Part shown: one piece after another, positions 18,499 to 27,394 of the stretch | Position numbering within the stretch: position 1 is the first letter of the stretch | How the letters are laid out: every line of letters starts with the position of its first letter | Notes under the pieces: generated by a model | The model's input: only the letters and a program-made list of their open reading frames with translations | Databases searched by the model: none | Told to the model about the DNA's origin: nothing | Program-made: the position numbers and the translations under genes | Assembly (NCBI RefSeq): GCF_014748335.1 | Contig: NZ_JAAVIY010000002.1 | Span: forward strand, 1-64,000 | Source of the DNA: Flavobacterium selenitireducens | Lineage (GTDB): Bacteria; Bacteroidota; Bacteroidia; Flavobacteriales; Flavobacteriaceae | Direction: 5' to 3' | Length of the DNA stretch: 64,000 nucleotides

Positions 18499-19275
18499 TT
18501 ACTGGTTTTTCGCCGTGGCGCTTCCAAAAAATTTGTTCTTCGTCTGAACTAAAAAATTATAGTTCTTCGCAAGCTGCTTCTTTAGGAACGAAGCGTCTTC
18601 TTTCGGAAACCAGTCCGTAGTACGGGGCGTTTCGATGAGGCGCTCGTGAATCTGATAAGCATAAGTTGCGATAGAAGTTCGGTAACGGCCTTCCGGAAAA
18701 TTGGTCATATCGTAACCGTGAAGGCTGTAAGGCGCACACTGCTGGATGATCATGCGGTTGAACGGAACGTCGAGTTCGGCTTCTTCGTTGGTACGCAAAT
18801 CCTTGATTCTCAAACCGCCTTTGTATTCGGGTTTCCAATCTTTGTTGAGGTAAAGCAAAAGGTTCAGTTCGCGGTACCAGTTTTTGTGAAGCGGATGGTA
18901 ATTGAAATCCAAATGCATATCCAGAAAGCTGTTTTTCTTGCCCTGGTGCAATCCTCCGCCAAAATTCTTAGGATCGACGAACGTTCGCTTAGCGGTGATG
19001 AAACTCAATATCTTGTTGAACCGTTCCGATGAAAGATCGTCGTAGAACTCTTTCAGTTCCGGGCAAATCTCTTTGTAATTCGACTTTTCGAACTTATTGT
19101 TGGCAAAGGCATAATCGCGGCTTTTGTTGTTGAGCTCCGGGATATGGGAATAGGCGCGTTCCAATTTTTCGGTCTCACAGAAATTGTCGATGACAAGATG
19201 CGGGAAAGGTTGGGCCGTAAGATATTTTATGCGAAGTTCCTCAAGATTTTGCTCCAGATAATCGAATCGGATCAT
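18499..19275 (-). CDS. 2-oxoglutarate/Fe(II)-dependent oxygenase
   Basis: 258 residues from the ATG at 19275; this start is chosen because a complete promoter sits just upstream and the longer frame adds only non-conserved sequence. The double-stranded beta-helix site is visible: HxD in DMHLDFNYH, the distal His in SLHGYD, and Arg in GRYRTSIATY, which would bind the 2-oxoglutarate carboxylate. The fold resembles prolyl-4-hydroxylase-like oxygenases found in glycan clusters. The substrate is unknown; a sugar or a surface protein is possible. It is the only minus-strand gene inside the polysaccharide region and has its own promoter. Confidence 0.8.
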   Translation of the reverse strand: MIRFDYLEQNLEELRIKYLTAQPFPHLVIDNFCETEKLERAYSHIPELNNKSRDYAFANNKFEKSNYKEICPELKEFYDDLSSERFNKILSFITAKRTFVDPKNFGGGLHQGKKNSFLDMHLDFNYHPLHKNWYRELNLLLYLNKDWKPEYKGGLRIKDLRTNEEAELDVPFNRMIIQQCAPYSLHGYDMTNFPEGRYRTSIATYAYQIHERLIETPRTTDWFPKEDASFLKKQLAKNYNFLVQTKNKFFGSATAKNQ

Positions 19276-19299
19276 GGTATAATTATTATGTAGACTAGA

Positions 19300-19327
19300 C
19301 AAAAATAACAATAAAACGCCAACGCAA
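19300..19327 (-). promoter_or_regulatory. Promoter of the 2OG-Fe(II) oxygenase gene
   Basis: On the minus strand TTG (19327-19325), a 17-base spacer, then TATTTTTG (19307-19300), 24 bases before the ATG at 19275. Both elements match the Flavobacterium consensus. Confidence 0.65.
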
Positions 19328-19469
19328 ACCTGATAAATGTCATTTAACACAATGGTTTCACACGATTCTTGATTGTCGTGATAACTGACTGTATTACAAT
19401 CGGTTATCCGTGATATGCAATTGAGTGCCGGATAAAAATAAAAACCGTGTCCACAATTAGCAAAAGATG

Positions 19470-19477
19470 TTATTTTT
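19470..19477 (+). promoter_or_regulatory. -7 box TATTTTTG of the third polysaccharide operon
   Basis: Perfect TAnnTTTG element 21 bases before the ATG at 19499; no obvious TTG at -33. Drives the operon from 19499 to 24223. Confidence 0.55.
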
Positions 19478-19498
19478 GCGCAGTATTTATCAGACTTC

Positions 19499-20596
19499 AT
19501 GAAAATAGCGATACTGGGCACAAGAGGAATCCCCAATCATTACGGTGGTTTCGAGCAGTTTGCCGAATTTTTTTCCGTTTTCCTCGTCCAGAAAGGACAT
19601 GATGTCTATGTGTACAATTCCCACGACCATCCGTACCAGGAAAAGACGTTTCACGGCGTCAACCTGATCCATTGCAACAATCCTGAACACAAAATGGGAA
19701 CGTTCGGCCAATTTCTCTACGACTACAATTGCATCATGGACGCACGCAAACGCGAATTCGACATCATTCTGCAATTGGGCTACACAAGCAATTCAGTATG
19801 GTTTTTCCTGCTTCCGAAAAAACCTGTCATCATCACCAACATGGACGGCCTCGAATGGAAGCGCACCAAGTACAAGCGCCCGGTTCGTCAGTTCCTGAAG
19901 TTCGCCGAACGCCTGGCCGCTGTGAGTAGCGATTACCTCGTTTCGGATTCGCTCGGCATCCAGGATTTCCTCAAAAAAAGATACGGAAAGGACTCGACGT
20001 ATATCGCGTACGGCGCGCATCCGTTCGACAATCCCGACGAATCGATTTTGGCGCAATACAATGTCACCAGCGGAAATTACGACATGGTCATGGCACGATT
20101 CGAACCCGAGAACAATATCGAAATGGTGTTGCAAGGCGTCGTCAACGCTGCCAACGGTCGCGAGATTCTCGTAGTCGGCAAACACGAAACGAAATACGGA
20201 CAATATCTCAAATCGAAATTCGGCAGCCACGCAAACATCCGCTTCATGGGCGGGATTTACAACCTGTTGCACCTGAACAACCTGCGCTATTTTTCAAACG
20301 TCTATTTCCACGGACATACCGTTGGCGGAACCAATCCGTCGTTGCTCGAGGCCATGGCGTCCAAAGCATTCATCGCATCCCACAACAATGCGTTCAATCG
20401 CGGTATTCTAGGCGACAATGCCGTTTATTTTTCGAATCCTGATGAGGTCAAAAATATTCTGCTTTCGGTCAAAAAAAGCGATAACTTGCAGCGCATCGAA
20501 AACAATTACAAGGCGATCGTAGATGAATTCAACTGGGACCGGATCAACGGAAAATACCTCGGGCTTTTTGAGCAGGTTATGGCAAAAGCTCGCTGA
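19499..20596 (+). CDS. Glycosyltransferase with DUF1972 domain (rhamnosyltransferase-like)
   Basis: 365 residues. The N-terminus MKIAILGTRGIPNHYGGFEQ and NMDGLEWKRTKY are signatures of the DUF1972 domain that precedes a GT4 C-terminal domain. The second domain shows GGTNPSLLEAMASKAFIASH, the donor-binding region with the acidic residue in place. Characterised relatives act as rhamnosyltransferases in O-antigen or exopolysaccharide assembly, on the cytoplasmic side. First gene of a four-gene operon with the polymerase-like gene, the UDP-xylose synthase and the initiating transferase. Confidence 0.87.
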   Translation: MKIAILGTRGIPNHYGGFEQFAEFFSVFLVQKGHDVYVYNSHDHPYQEKTFHGVNLIHCNNPEHKMGTFGQFLYDYNCIMDARKREFDIILQLGYTSNSVWFFLLPKKPVIITNMDGLEWKRTKYKRPVRQFLKFAERLAAVSSDYLVSDSLGIQDFLKKRYGKDSTYIAYGAHPFDNPDESILAQYNVTSGNYDMVMARFEPENNIEMVLQGVVNAANGREILVVGKHETKYGQYLKSKFGSHANIRFMGGIYNLLHLNNLRYFSNVYFHGHTVGGTNPSLLEAMASKAFIASHNNAFNRGILGDNAVYFSNPDEVKNILLSVKKSDNLQRIENNYKAIVDEFNWDRINGKYLGLFEQVMAKAR

Positions 20597-21866
20597 CGGA
20601 CATCCGGTAGCACCATTCGTACTTCTTCTTCTGGTCACCGCTCCGCTAAAATTAGGAATCGGAAATGTCGCGCTGGGACTTCTGGCCGCGGCCTCGATCT
20701 GGCAGTTCGGGAAACATCGTTATTTCGCCCGCGATTGGAAACTGCTCTTGCCGATCGCACTTTTTCTACTCATGGCGCTTTCGCTGACGTGGACGATCGA
20801 TTTGCAAAGAAGCCTAAAAGCGCTTCCGCGGATGATTTACCTGATCGTAATTCCCATCTGTTTTCTCATTATTCCGCCGTTTTCGACGACGCAGCGCAGG
20901 TCGATACTGGAAAAGTTCGGATATGCGATGGCCGCCGTTGCGGTTTTTTATCTCTCAAAAGCCGTTATCCGATTTCTACTTACCGGGAATAGGAACGTCT
21001 TTTTTTATCACGAACTCGTCACCGAGGAAACCAACGCGATTTACGTTTCCGTATTTTTTGCCGTAGCGTTCTTCGCGCTGGTAACCAAAAACAAGCTGAA
21101 AATCCTCGACAAAACAGCGTGCGCGATCCTGTTTTTGCTGATCCTGTTGTTATCGTCTAAGAACGTGATTGCCGTATTCGCGTTGTTGTGCGTCGTTTAT
21201 TTTGTGCGTTATGCCAACCTTGGGAGACGCAGATTGATTTCAGTGTCCGGCATCTTTTTTGGAGTTTTTGTGCTCAGTCTGATCGCATTTCCGAAAATCA
21301 CCCAACGCTTTCGATCGGAATTCGAGGCGGCGAAAGAAAACCCGGCCCAGATCATCATTGACGGCGGCAGGGTCAACAACGTCAGCGTCTCCCAGGCGTG
21401 GAATCAGGAAAAGTTCACCGCCAACGACTTTTTTGGAGGAACGGCATTCCGGGTGTACCAATTCCGCATCTTTACTGAAATGCTTGCGCAAGACAATATC
21501 TTGTTCACGGGTTACGGACTCAATGCCTCATTCAGAAAAATTGGCGAAAAGGCGGACGAATATGGGCTTTTTAAGGGAGATGCGTCCAATAAAGGATATC
21601 ACGGCAAAAACTTCCACAATCAATACGTCCAGAATTTTGCCGAGATGGGCTTTTTTGCATTTTTGCTGCTCGTCATAATGCTTTTCGTGAGTCTCAAAAA
21701 TGCCATTACCGCCAAAGATTTTACACTTATTTCTTTTTCAGTTCTGATGATAAGTTTATTTTTGACGGAGTCATTTTTGTGGAGACAGCGAGGCGTGACT
21801 TTTTTCACTGCGATGTATTGCCTTGCCAATTACGGTACGGTATTGATTGCCACAAAAAAACGATAA
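20523..21866 (+). CDS. O-antigen ligase/polymerase-like membrane protein
   Basis: 447 residues as given; the ATG at 20523 overlaps the previous gene by 74 bases, so a TTG at 20568 (29-base overlap) is an alternative start. About ten to eleven membrane spans and a periplasmic loop with [12 protein letters not shown] and [19 protein letters not shown], matching the Wzy_C (O-antigen ligase/polymerase) motif around the catalytic His. It is the second protein of this class in the region (the other at 16128), so one may polymerise and the other ligate (inference). It would work in the inner membrane. Confidence 0.78.
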   Translation: MNSTGTGSTENTSGFLSRLWQKLADGHPVAPFVLLLLVTAPLKLGIGNVALGLLAAASIWQFGKHRYFARDWKLLLPIALFLLMALSLTWTIDLQRSLKALPRMIYLIVIPICFLIIPPFSTTQRRSILEKFGYAMAAVAVFYLSKAVIRFLLTGNRNVFFYHELVTEETNAIYVSVFFAVAFFALVTKNKLKILDKTACAILFLLILLLSSKNVIAVFALLCVVYFVRYANLGRRRLISVSGIFFGVFVLSLIAFPKITQRFRSEFEAAKENPAQIIIDGGRVNNVSVSQAWNQEKFTANDFFGGTAFRVYQFRIFTEMLAQDNILFTGYGLNASFRKIGEKADEYGLFKGDASNKGYHGKNFHNQYVQNFAEMGFFAFLLLVIMLFVSLKNAITAKDFTLISFSVLMISLFLTESFLWRQRGVTFFTAMYCLANYGTVLIATKKR

Positions 21867-21870
21867 GTCT

Positions 21871-22854
21871 ATGAAAAGAATATTGATTACCGGCGCAGCG
21901 GGCTTTTTGGGTTCGCATCTTTGCGACCGGTTTATTGCAGAGGGATATTTCGTAATCGGGATGGACAACCTTATTACGGGCGATCTCAAGAACATCGAGC
22001 ATCTTTTCAGCCACAAGAATTTCGAGTTTTACCACCACGATATCACCAAGTTCGTCCACGTTCCGGGTAAAATCGACTATATTCTCCATTTCGCTTCCCC
22101 GGCAAGCCCTATCGATTATCTCAAGATTCCGATCCAAACCCTAAAAGTGGGATCGTTGGGTACGCATAATCTGTTGGGATTGGCAAGGGTAAAGAAGGCA
22201 AGGATCCTTATCGCATCCACTTCAGAAGTCTATGGCGACCCGTTGATCCATCCGCAAACCGAAGAATATTACGGCAATGTGAACACGATCGGGCCAAGAG
22301 GCGTCTATGACGAAGCCAAGCGCTTCCAGGAGTCGATCACGATGGCTTATCACACCTTTCACGGCGTCGAAACCCGTATTGTAAGGATATTCAACACTTA
22401 CGGGCCAAGAATGCGACTCAACGACGGCCGGGTCATCCCGGCATTCATCGGCCAGGCATTGCGCGGAGAGGATCTCACCATTTTTGGAGACGGATCCCAA
22501 ACGCGTTCGTTTTGCTACGTCGACGATCAGGTCGAAGGCATTTACAGGTTGCTGTTGTCGGATTATGTGTTGCCGGTCAACATCGGGAATCCGGACGAGA
22601 TCACGATCAGCGACTTTGCCGAAGAAATCATCAAGCTCACCGGCACCGACCAAAAAGTGGTGTACAGGGAACTTCCGGTAAACGACCCGATGCAACGCCA
22701 GCCCGACATCACAAAGGCAAAGGCAATCCTCGGATGGGAACCAAAAGTGTCCCGTTCCGAAGGCATGAAGATCACCTACGAGTATTTCAAGTCGCTTTCG
22801 TCCGAAGAGCTGCTCAAAGAGGAACACAAAGATTTCTCAGGATATATCCATTGA
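21871..22854 (+). CDS. uxs: UDP-glucuronate decarboxylase (UDP-xylose synthase)
   Basis: 327 residues from the ATG at 21871 (an earlier in-frame ATG at 21847 overlaps the previous gene). NAD-binding GAAGFLG at 8-14, [26 protein letters not shown], the Y-x-x-x-K pair in YDEAKRFQE, and [10 protein letters not shown] are diagnostic of UXS enzymes. They oxidise UDP-glucuronate at C4, decarboxylate and re-reduce to give UDP-xylose; length and motifs fit closely. So the polysaccharide likely contains xylose or a derivative. It ends 1 base before the initiating transferase gene; clearly one operon. Confidence 0.93.
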   Translation: MKRILITGAAGFLGSHLCDRFIAEGYFVIGMDNLITGDLKNIEHLFSHKNFEFYHHDITKFVHVPGKIDYILHFASPASPIDYLKIPIQTLKVGSLGTHNLLGLARVKKARILIASTSEVYGDPLIHPQTEEYYGNVNTIGPRGVYDEAKRFQESITMAYHTFHGVETRIVRIFNTYGPRMRLNDGRVIPAFIGQALRGEDLTIFGDGSQTRSFCYVDDQVEGIYRLLLSDYVLPVNIGNPDEITISDFAEEIIKLTGTDQKVVYRELPVNDPMQRQPDITKAKAILGWEPKVSRSEGMKITYEYFKSLSSEELLKEEHKDFSGYIH

Positions 22855-22855
22855 T

Positions 22856-24223
22856 ATGACGGGAGCTCAAACGGGTAGATATTCCAAGTACATCCGACCA
22901 ATCAGCATTGCGCTCGATTTGATCGTGATCAATGTCTTTCCGTTTTATTTTTTCGACAATCACAACCTCGATTTTCCCTGGTTTCTGTTATACCAAAATC
23001 TTGTCTGGATCGCCATCGCTTTCCTGATCAAGTTTTACGGCGTTTACAGGTTCACCACACCGGTTGAAATCCTTTCGAAACTCGTGCGCCAGGGCGTTTT
23101 GTTCCTGTTGGTCATCATTGCGTTTTTCCCGTTTGCCAAGGCCACTATCTTTAGCGGAACGGCAATCGCACTCCACGTCAGTACTTGTATGGCACTGGTT
23201 GCGGTTTTCAAATGGCTGCTTTTTTACTATCTGAAGAAATACCGTATCATAACGGGAAGCAATTTTCGCAACGCCGTCATTATCGGATATACGCCGGAAG
23301 CCATTCGCCTCAAGAACCTGTTTGAAGAACGCAACGATTTCGGCTATCGTTTCCACGGATTTTTTTCCGACAAGAAATCCAACGAGCACATCCGCGGCAA
23401 GATCGAAACCCTAAAAGAGTTCGTGATCGCCAACCGAATCGACGAGATTTACTGCTCGCTCAACGAAATTTCCAACGAACAGCTCAAGGATCTCGTCGAG
23501 TTTGCGGACGATCACAAAAAAGCCATCAAGTTCATTCCCGATACCAAAGAGATTTTCGCCAAGAACCTCAAATTGGATTATTACGGGTTTTTCCCGGTTC
23601 TTTCGCTACAGCGGACGTTATTGCACGAACCCATCGTAAAGGGATTCAAGCGCGGTTTCGACATATTTTTTTCGCTCGTGATCATAATTGGCGTGCTTTC
23701 ATGGCTCGTCCCGATATTGGGCCTGATCATCAAGCTCGAATCGAAAGGGCCGATCTTCTTTCTTCAAGGGCGTCCGGGAATCAACGAAACGGAATTTTTC
23801 TGCTATAAGTTCCGCTCGATGAAAATGAATAAAACCACCGAGAAAGAAGCTTCGAAGAACGATCCCCGCGTAACCAGGGTAGGCCGCATCATGCGCAAAA
23901 CCAGCATCGACGAACTGCCACAATTCATAAACGTATTGGTGGGCGATATGTCCGTGGTCGGGCCGCGTCCGCATCTTTGGTCGCAGAACAAGGCCTACGG
24001 AAGCAAGATCAAAAAATACATGGTGCGCCATTACGTCAAACCGGGAATCACCGGATTGGCTCAGGTTCGCGGCTTTCGTGGCGAAATTGAAACAGACGAA
24101 GACATGATCAACCGCATCAAATTCGACGTGTTCTACATCGAAAACTGGTCGTTTCTGCTCGATTTGAAGATCATTCTACAAACGGTGATCAACATTTTTA
24201 AAGGGGAAGAAAAAGCCTACTAG
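22856..24223 (+). CDS. Polyprenyl-phosphate sugar-1-phosphate transferase (WbaP/WcaJ type)
   Basis: 455 residues. Four N-terminal membrane spans (about 15-125), a central Rossmann-like CoA-binding domain (about 135-260: [13 protein letters not shown]) and the catalytic C-terminal domain (about 265-455) with [16 protein letters not shown], the DELPQ sequence and VGPRPHL. This class starts repeat-unit synthesis by moving a sugar-1-phosphate from a UDP-sugar onto undecaprenyl phosphate at the inner membrane; glucose is the common substrate. It is the only such enzyme in the window and so the best candidate initiator for the whole region. Its TAG stop shares the CTAG palindrome with the stop of the convergent gene. 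Confidence 0.92.
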   Translation: MTGAQTGRYSKYIRPISIALDLIVINVFPFYFFDNHNLDFPWFLLYQNLVWIAIAFLIKFYGVYRFTTPVEILSKLVRQGVLFLLVIIAFFPFAKATIFSGTAIALHVSTCMALVAVFKWLLFYYLKKYRIITGSNFRNAVIIGYTPEAIRLKNLFEERNDFGYRFHGFFSDKKSNEHIRGKIETLKEFVIANRIDEIYCSLNEISNEQLKDLVEFADDHKKAIKFIPDTKEIFAKNLKLDYYGFFPVLSLQRTLLHEPIVKGFKRGFDIFFSLVIIIGVLSWLVPILGLIIKLESKGPIFFLQGRPGINETEFFCYKFRSMKMNKTTEKEASKNDPRVTRVGRIMRKTSIDELPQFINVLVGDMSVVGPRPHLWSQNKAYGSKIKKYMVRHYVKPGITGLAQVRGFRGEIETDEDMINRIKFDVFYIENWSFLLDLKIILQTVINIFKGEEKAY

Positions 24224-25395
24224 AAAACGCCTTCCGAAATCAGGTTTTTTAGTTGGGAATCAAGGTTGAAATTGCTTTTTGCCGTTTCGAGGATTGTTGT
24301 TTTCATTGGGCTTAGAGCCGATTTTCCGCTGTCCGAAATCGCTTTCAAAACCGAGTTCAATTCCCGGAAATCTTCTACCGAAGCGACCCAACCCAAATCG
24401 TATTCACGCACGATATTTTCGCCTTCTCCTCCGCCAAAATAAAGGATCGGCATTCCCAAGGCGCCATATTCGAAGATTTTTGAAGGAACCGATCCGTAAA
24501 TGCGCGTCGCCAGCGGAACATATGCGATGTCGAACTCCTCAAGTTTTTTGTGCAGCACTTTTCGGTCGACCATGCCGTGGAAAACGATATTTTTTTCGGG
24601 ATGGCCCGCGATGTATTTTTCGATATCGGATTTTTCGGCCCCGTCCCCGAAAATATGGAACTCAATGTTCAGGCCGGCAAGTTCCATTTTTTGGCAAGAT
24701 TCGAGAACGCCTTGTGCAACGCCAAGCAGCCCGGCGTAAAAAAGCCTGATTTTTCCGTCGCTGTAGCGAAACTCGAACGCTTCGGAATGGTCAGGGAAAT
24801 TGCGGTACAAATACGCTTTCTGGCTCGGAACGATCTGTCGGACGTGCGACAGGATTTCTTCTGATTGCCCCAGCACGACATCGGCATTTTTATAAATAAA
24901 ACGCTCGAGGAACAATGCGAATTTGTGGGAAACCGAACCGTGTCGCATCACCTTGAGCTCGAGCGCGGCCATCGGCCACAAGTCGGAGACGTTCAATATG
25001 ATTTTCCTGCGCCTTATCGACAACGCCAACACCGCGATGAACGACAACAACAACGGAGGCGATTGCACGATGACTTTTCGCGGAAGTCTCCCAAACAGCA
25101 GCCTCACGAACAATATTGATGAAAACGACAAGATCGACAACAATCGTTTTGCGATGTTTTTGCTGTTGCTCGGATAGATCCACAACCGCTTTACCAAGAC
25201 GTTTTTTTGGATTTCCTTTACCCAGAATTTCCCGCGGTATTGTGGGAATAATTTGCCTTCCGGATAATTTCCGAGCGGACAAATCACCGACACTTCGTAA
25301 TGATGCGACAACTTGAGCGCCATCTGTTCGATTCGGTTCGCCGCAGCGCCTTTTTCCGGCGGATAATAATTCGAAACGATCAGGATTTTTTCCAT
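24220..25395 (-). CDS. WbuB-like family 4 glycosyltransferase
   Basis: 391 residues from the ATG at 25395 (M-E-K-I-L-I-V-S-N-Y-Y-P-P-E-K); the longer frame starting at 25443 lies inside wecB. GT-B fold: the N-terminal acceptor domain contains an amphipathic hydrophobic stretch (about 95-125), the C-terminal domain carries IRLFYAGLLGVAQGVLE and SVPSKIFEYGALGMP, as in WbuB-type N-acetylfucosaminyl and related transferases. Probably peripheral at the inner membrane. It overlaps wecB by 16 bases and is the last gene of the four-gene minus-strand operon. Acceptor and donor unknown; an N-acetylated aminosugar made via WecB fits. Confidence 0.85.
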   Translation of the reverse strand: MEKILIVSNYYPPEKGAAANRIEQMALKLSHHYEVSVICPLGNYPEGKLFPQYRGKFWVKEIQKNVLVKRLWIYPSNSKNIAKRLLSILSFSSILFVRLLFGRLPRKVIVQSPPLLLSFIAVLALSIRRRKIILNVSDLWPMAALELKVMRHGSVSHKFALFLERFIYKNADVVLGQSEEILSHVRQIVPSQKAYLYRNFPDHSEAFEFRYSDGKIRLFYAGLLGVAQGVLESCQKMELAGLNIEFHIFGDGAEKSDIEKYIAGHPEKNIVFHGMVDRKVLHKKLEEFDIAYVPLATRIYGSVPSKIFEYGALGMPILYFGGGEGENIVREYDLGWVASVEDFRELNSVLKAISDSGKSALSPMKTTILETAKSNFNLDSQLKNLISEGVF

Positions 25396-26477
25396 TCCGA
25401 TAGCAAAATGTCGATGATCCGATCGGATGCTTTTCCATCCCAAAGTTCGGGGATTCCGTGTTCGCGAAGCCCGTTTTGAAGAAAGTCAGAAAAGTGCTTT
25501 TCCAGGTTTTCGATCGAAATTCCCACGAGTGTATTTGTTCCGATATCCTGTGTTTCAGGACGTTCCGTGTTTTCGCGCATCGTAAAACACGGAATGCCCA
25601 AAACGGTGGTTTCTTCAGAAATTCCACCCGAATCGGTAATCACGGCAAAGCTGTTTTTGATGAGGTACATGAATGCCAGATAACTTTGAGGTTCGGCATA
25701 AACGATGTTGCTGAAGTCGAGTTTCGCGTCGCCAAGAATCGCTTTCGTTCTCGGATGAACCGGAAAAACCACTTTTTTGTCTCCGGCAAGTTTGTCGATG
25801 CCGAGCAGTAGGTTTTGGAGCGATTTTTCTTCATCCACATTCGACGGACGGTGTAAGGTCAAGACGATATAATTTCCGTTTTCCAGGCCAAAATCGTCCC
25901 AAAAATCCGGCTTTTTGATGCGATCCAGATTTTGGGTAAGCGTGTCGATCATCACGTTTCCGACAAAGTGTACTTTTGCGGGATCGGCTCCATATTTTAG
26001 CAAATTCTCGGAAGCCGAAACCGATGTGGTAAAGAAAAAATCAGTGATCGAATCGGTTACGATGCGGTTGATTTCCTCGGGCATCGTCCAGTCGCCCGAG
26101 CGGATTCCGGCTTCGACGTGGGTGACTTTTACATTGAGTTTTTTGGCTACGATCGCGCAGGCCATCGTCGAATTCACATCCCCGACGACGAGGACCAGAT
26201 CAGTCGGATTTTGCAGCAACTCCTGTTCGAACGCCACCATGATCGCCGCCGTCTGAACCGCTTGAGAACCGCTTTTTACCTCAAGATTCGCGTCAGGATG
26301 CGGAATGTTTAGCTCCTCGAAAAAAGTATCGCTTAAATTTTTATCGTAATGTTGACCCGTATGGACAAGCCGGAACGAAACGTCCGCACCGGAATTTTTA
26401 CGGCTTTCGATCGCCTTTATGATCGGTGCGATTTTGATGAAATTGGGCCTCGCCCCGGCAACTATCGTGATGTTCAT
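25380..26477 (-). CDS. wecB: UDP-N-acetylglucosamine 2-epimerase (non-hydrolysing)
   Basis: 365 residues, the usual length. Motifs: GARPNFIKIAPI near the start, VHTGQHYD, VEAGIRSGDWTMPEEINR, FVGNVMIDTL, TLHRPSNVD, FPVHPRT, and the UDP-binding ITDSGGISEETTVLGIPCFTMRENTERPET. It interconverts UDP-GlcNAc and UDP-ManNAc in the cytoplasm, supplying ManNAc for surface glycans. Downstream GT4 overlaps by 16 bases; upstream is the exported protein gene after 50 bases. No regulatory site was recognised in that gap. Confidence 0.95.
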   Translation of the reverse strand: MNITIVAGARPNFIKIAPIIKAIESRKNSGADVSFRLVHTGQHYDKNLSDTFFEELNIPHPDANLEVKSGSQAVQTAAIMVAFEQELLQNPTDLVLVVGDVNSTMACAIVAKKLNVKVTHVEAGIRSGDWTMPEEINRIVTDSITDFFFTTSVSASENLLKYGADPAKVHFVGNVMIDTLTQNLDRIKKPDFWDDFGLENGNYIVLTLHRPSNVDEEKSLQNLLLGIDKLAGDKKVVFPVHPRTKAILGDAKLDFSNIVYAEPQSYLAFMYLIKNSFAVITDSGGISEETTVLGIPCFTMRENTERPETQDIGTNTLVGISIENLEKHFSDFLQNGLREHGIPELWDGKASDRIIDILLSEWKKS

Positions 26478-26527
26478 TTCGATGTTTGTCTATTGAATTT
26501 TAAGGTCATGTAGTCGCTTGCTTCTTC

Positions 26528-27394
26528 TCATTTGACTTTGGTGACTTGTGCGGATTTCGCGTCCACTCTCCATTTTTGGATTTTTCCGTCGTTTCCGGTC
26601 ACGACGACAATATTGTCCTTTTGATTTTCCTCAGAAAAAATAGTGTCGAGGCAACTTTCAGTTTCCACCGTTTCAAACGAAGTTAATCCGAAACCTGAGT
26701 CGAGCCGCAAAGTTACATAACCTTTTTCGCTTCCGGCACCGCACATTCCCGGTGCATACGGACGCGATTGGTATTCATATTCGAGTAAAACACGGTTTTC
26801 AGTTTCGGAAGAATGGAATCCGACAAGCGAAAAATCCGTTTTGTAAATCCCGAATGCGTAAAGGTCCAAATCGACGGTTGTATTATCTGGCTTGGAAAGA
26901 CGCAGGAATTCCCGTGTTTTTGCGATTCGAAGATCCTCTTCTGGCGAAATCGATGCGCGAAATTTGCAGTCGCCTTTTTCCCATTGTCCAAACGCCTGAC
27001 CACTTTGGTGATCGAACGTGAATTTTTCGTCGGATCCTGAAATGCGCTTAATATCTTCTACTTTGCTGTAAATGTCGGTTTCGTTCGAAATGAATTCCAG
27101 AACGCGTTTTTCGAGACTGGCGTCCTTGAAGTGAAACAGCGTCAGGCCGCCGTCCCATATCCCGACGAGCGGAATTTTGATTTTCCTGGAATCATACCAA
27201 TACCAGCCTTTCACGGAATAAATACCGGCGTGGTCCGCGCTCCATTTGTGTGCTTTTAAAAAAATCGAAATATCGTATTTTCCATCGATTTTCGACGAGA
27301 GCATCCGTTCTCTCGTATCGATCCGGATCACTTCCGCTTTCTGAGCCATTGCATTCCATCCGCACAAAAACAGCAAAAACAATACGCATTTCAT
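26528..27394 (-). CDS. Exported protein of unknown function
   Basis: 288 residues from the ATG at 27394, which forms an ATGA overlap with the stop of the CapK-like gene; an upstream in-frame ATG at 27418 lies inside that gene. Signal peptide MKCVLFLLFLCGWNAMA, then a mostly beta-rich soluble protein with FTFDHQSGQAFGQWEKGDCKF and several Tyr/Trp-rich strands. I do not recognise a family. It is probably periplasmic or on the outer membrane. It is translationally coupled to a ligase gene and followed by wecB, so a link to glycan processing is possible but unproven. Confidence 0.7.
   Translation of the reverse strand: MKCVLFLLFLCGWNAMAQKAEVIRIDTRERMLSSKIDGKYDISIFLKAHKWSADHAGIYSVKGWYWYDSRKIKIPLVGIWDGGLTLFHFKDASLEKRVLEFISNETDIYSKVEDIKRISGSDEKFTFDHQSGQAFGQWEKGDCKFRASISPEEDLRIAKTREFLRLSKPDNTTVDLDLYAFGIYKTDFSLVGFHSSETENRVLLEYEYQSRPYAPGMCGAGSEKGYVTLRLDSGFGLTSFETVETESCLDTIFSEENQKDNIVVVTGNDGKIQKWRVDAKSAQVTKVK

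Noticed and set aside
19276..19536. N-terminal extension of the 2OG-Fe(II) oxygenase
   Set aside because: It would contain the gene's own promoter and cross the start of the divergent glycosyltransferase.
24221..24222. Shared stop codons in CTAG as a regulatory overlap
   Set aside because: Convergent genes meeting at a palindromic CTAG or TTAA (also 62709-62712) are a chance result of tight packing; no further signal.
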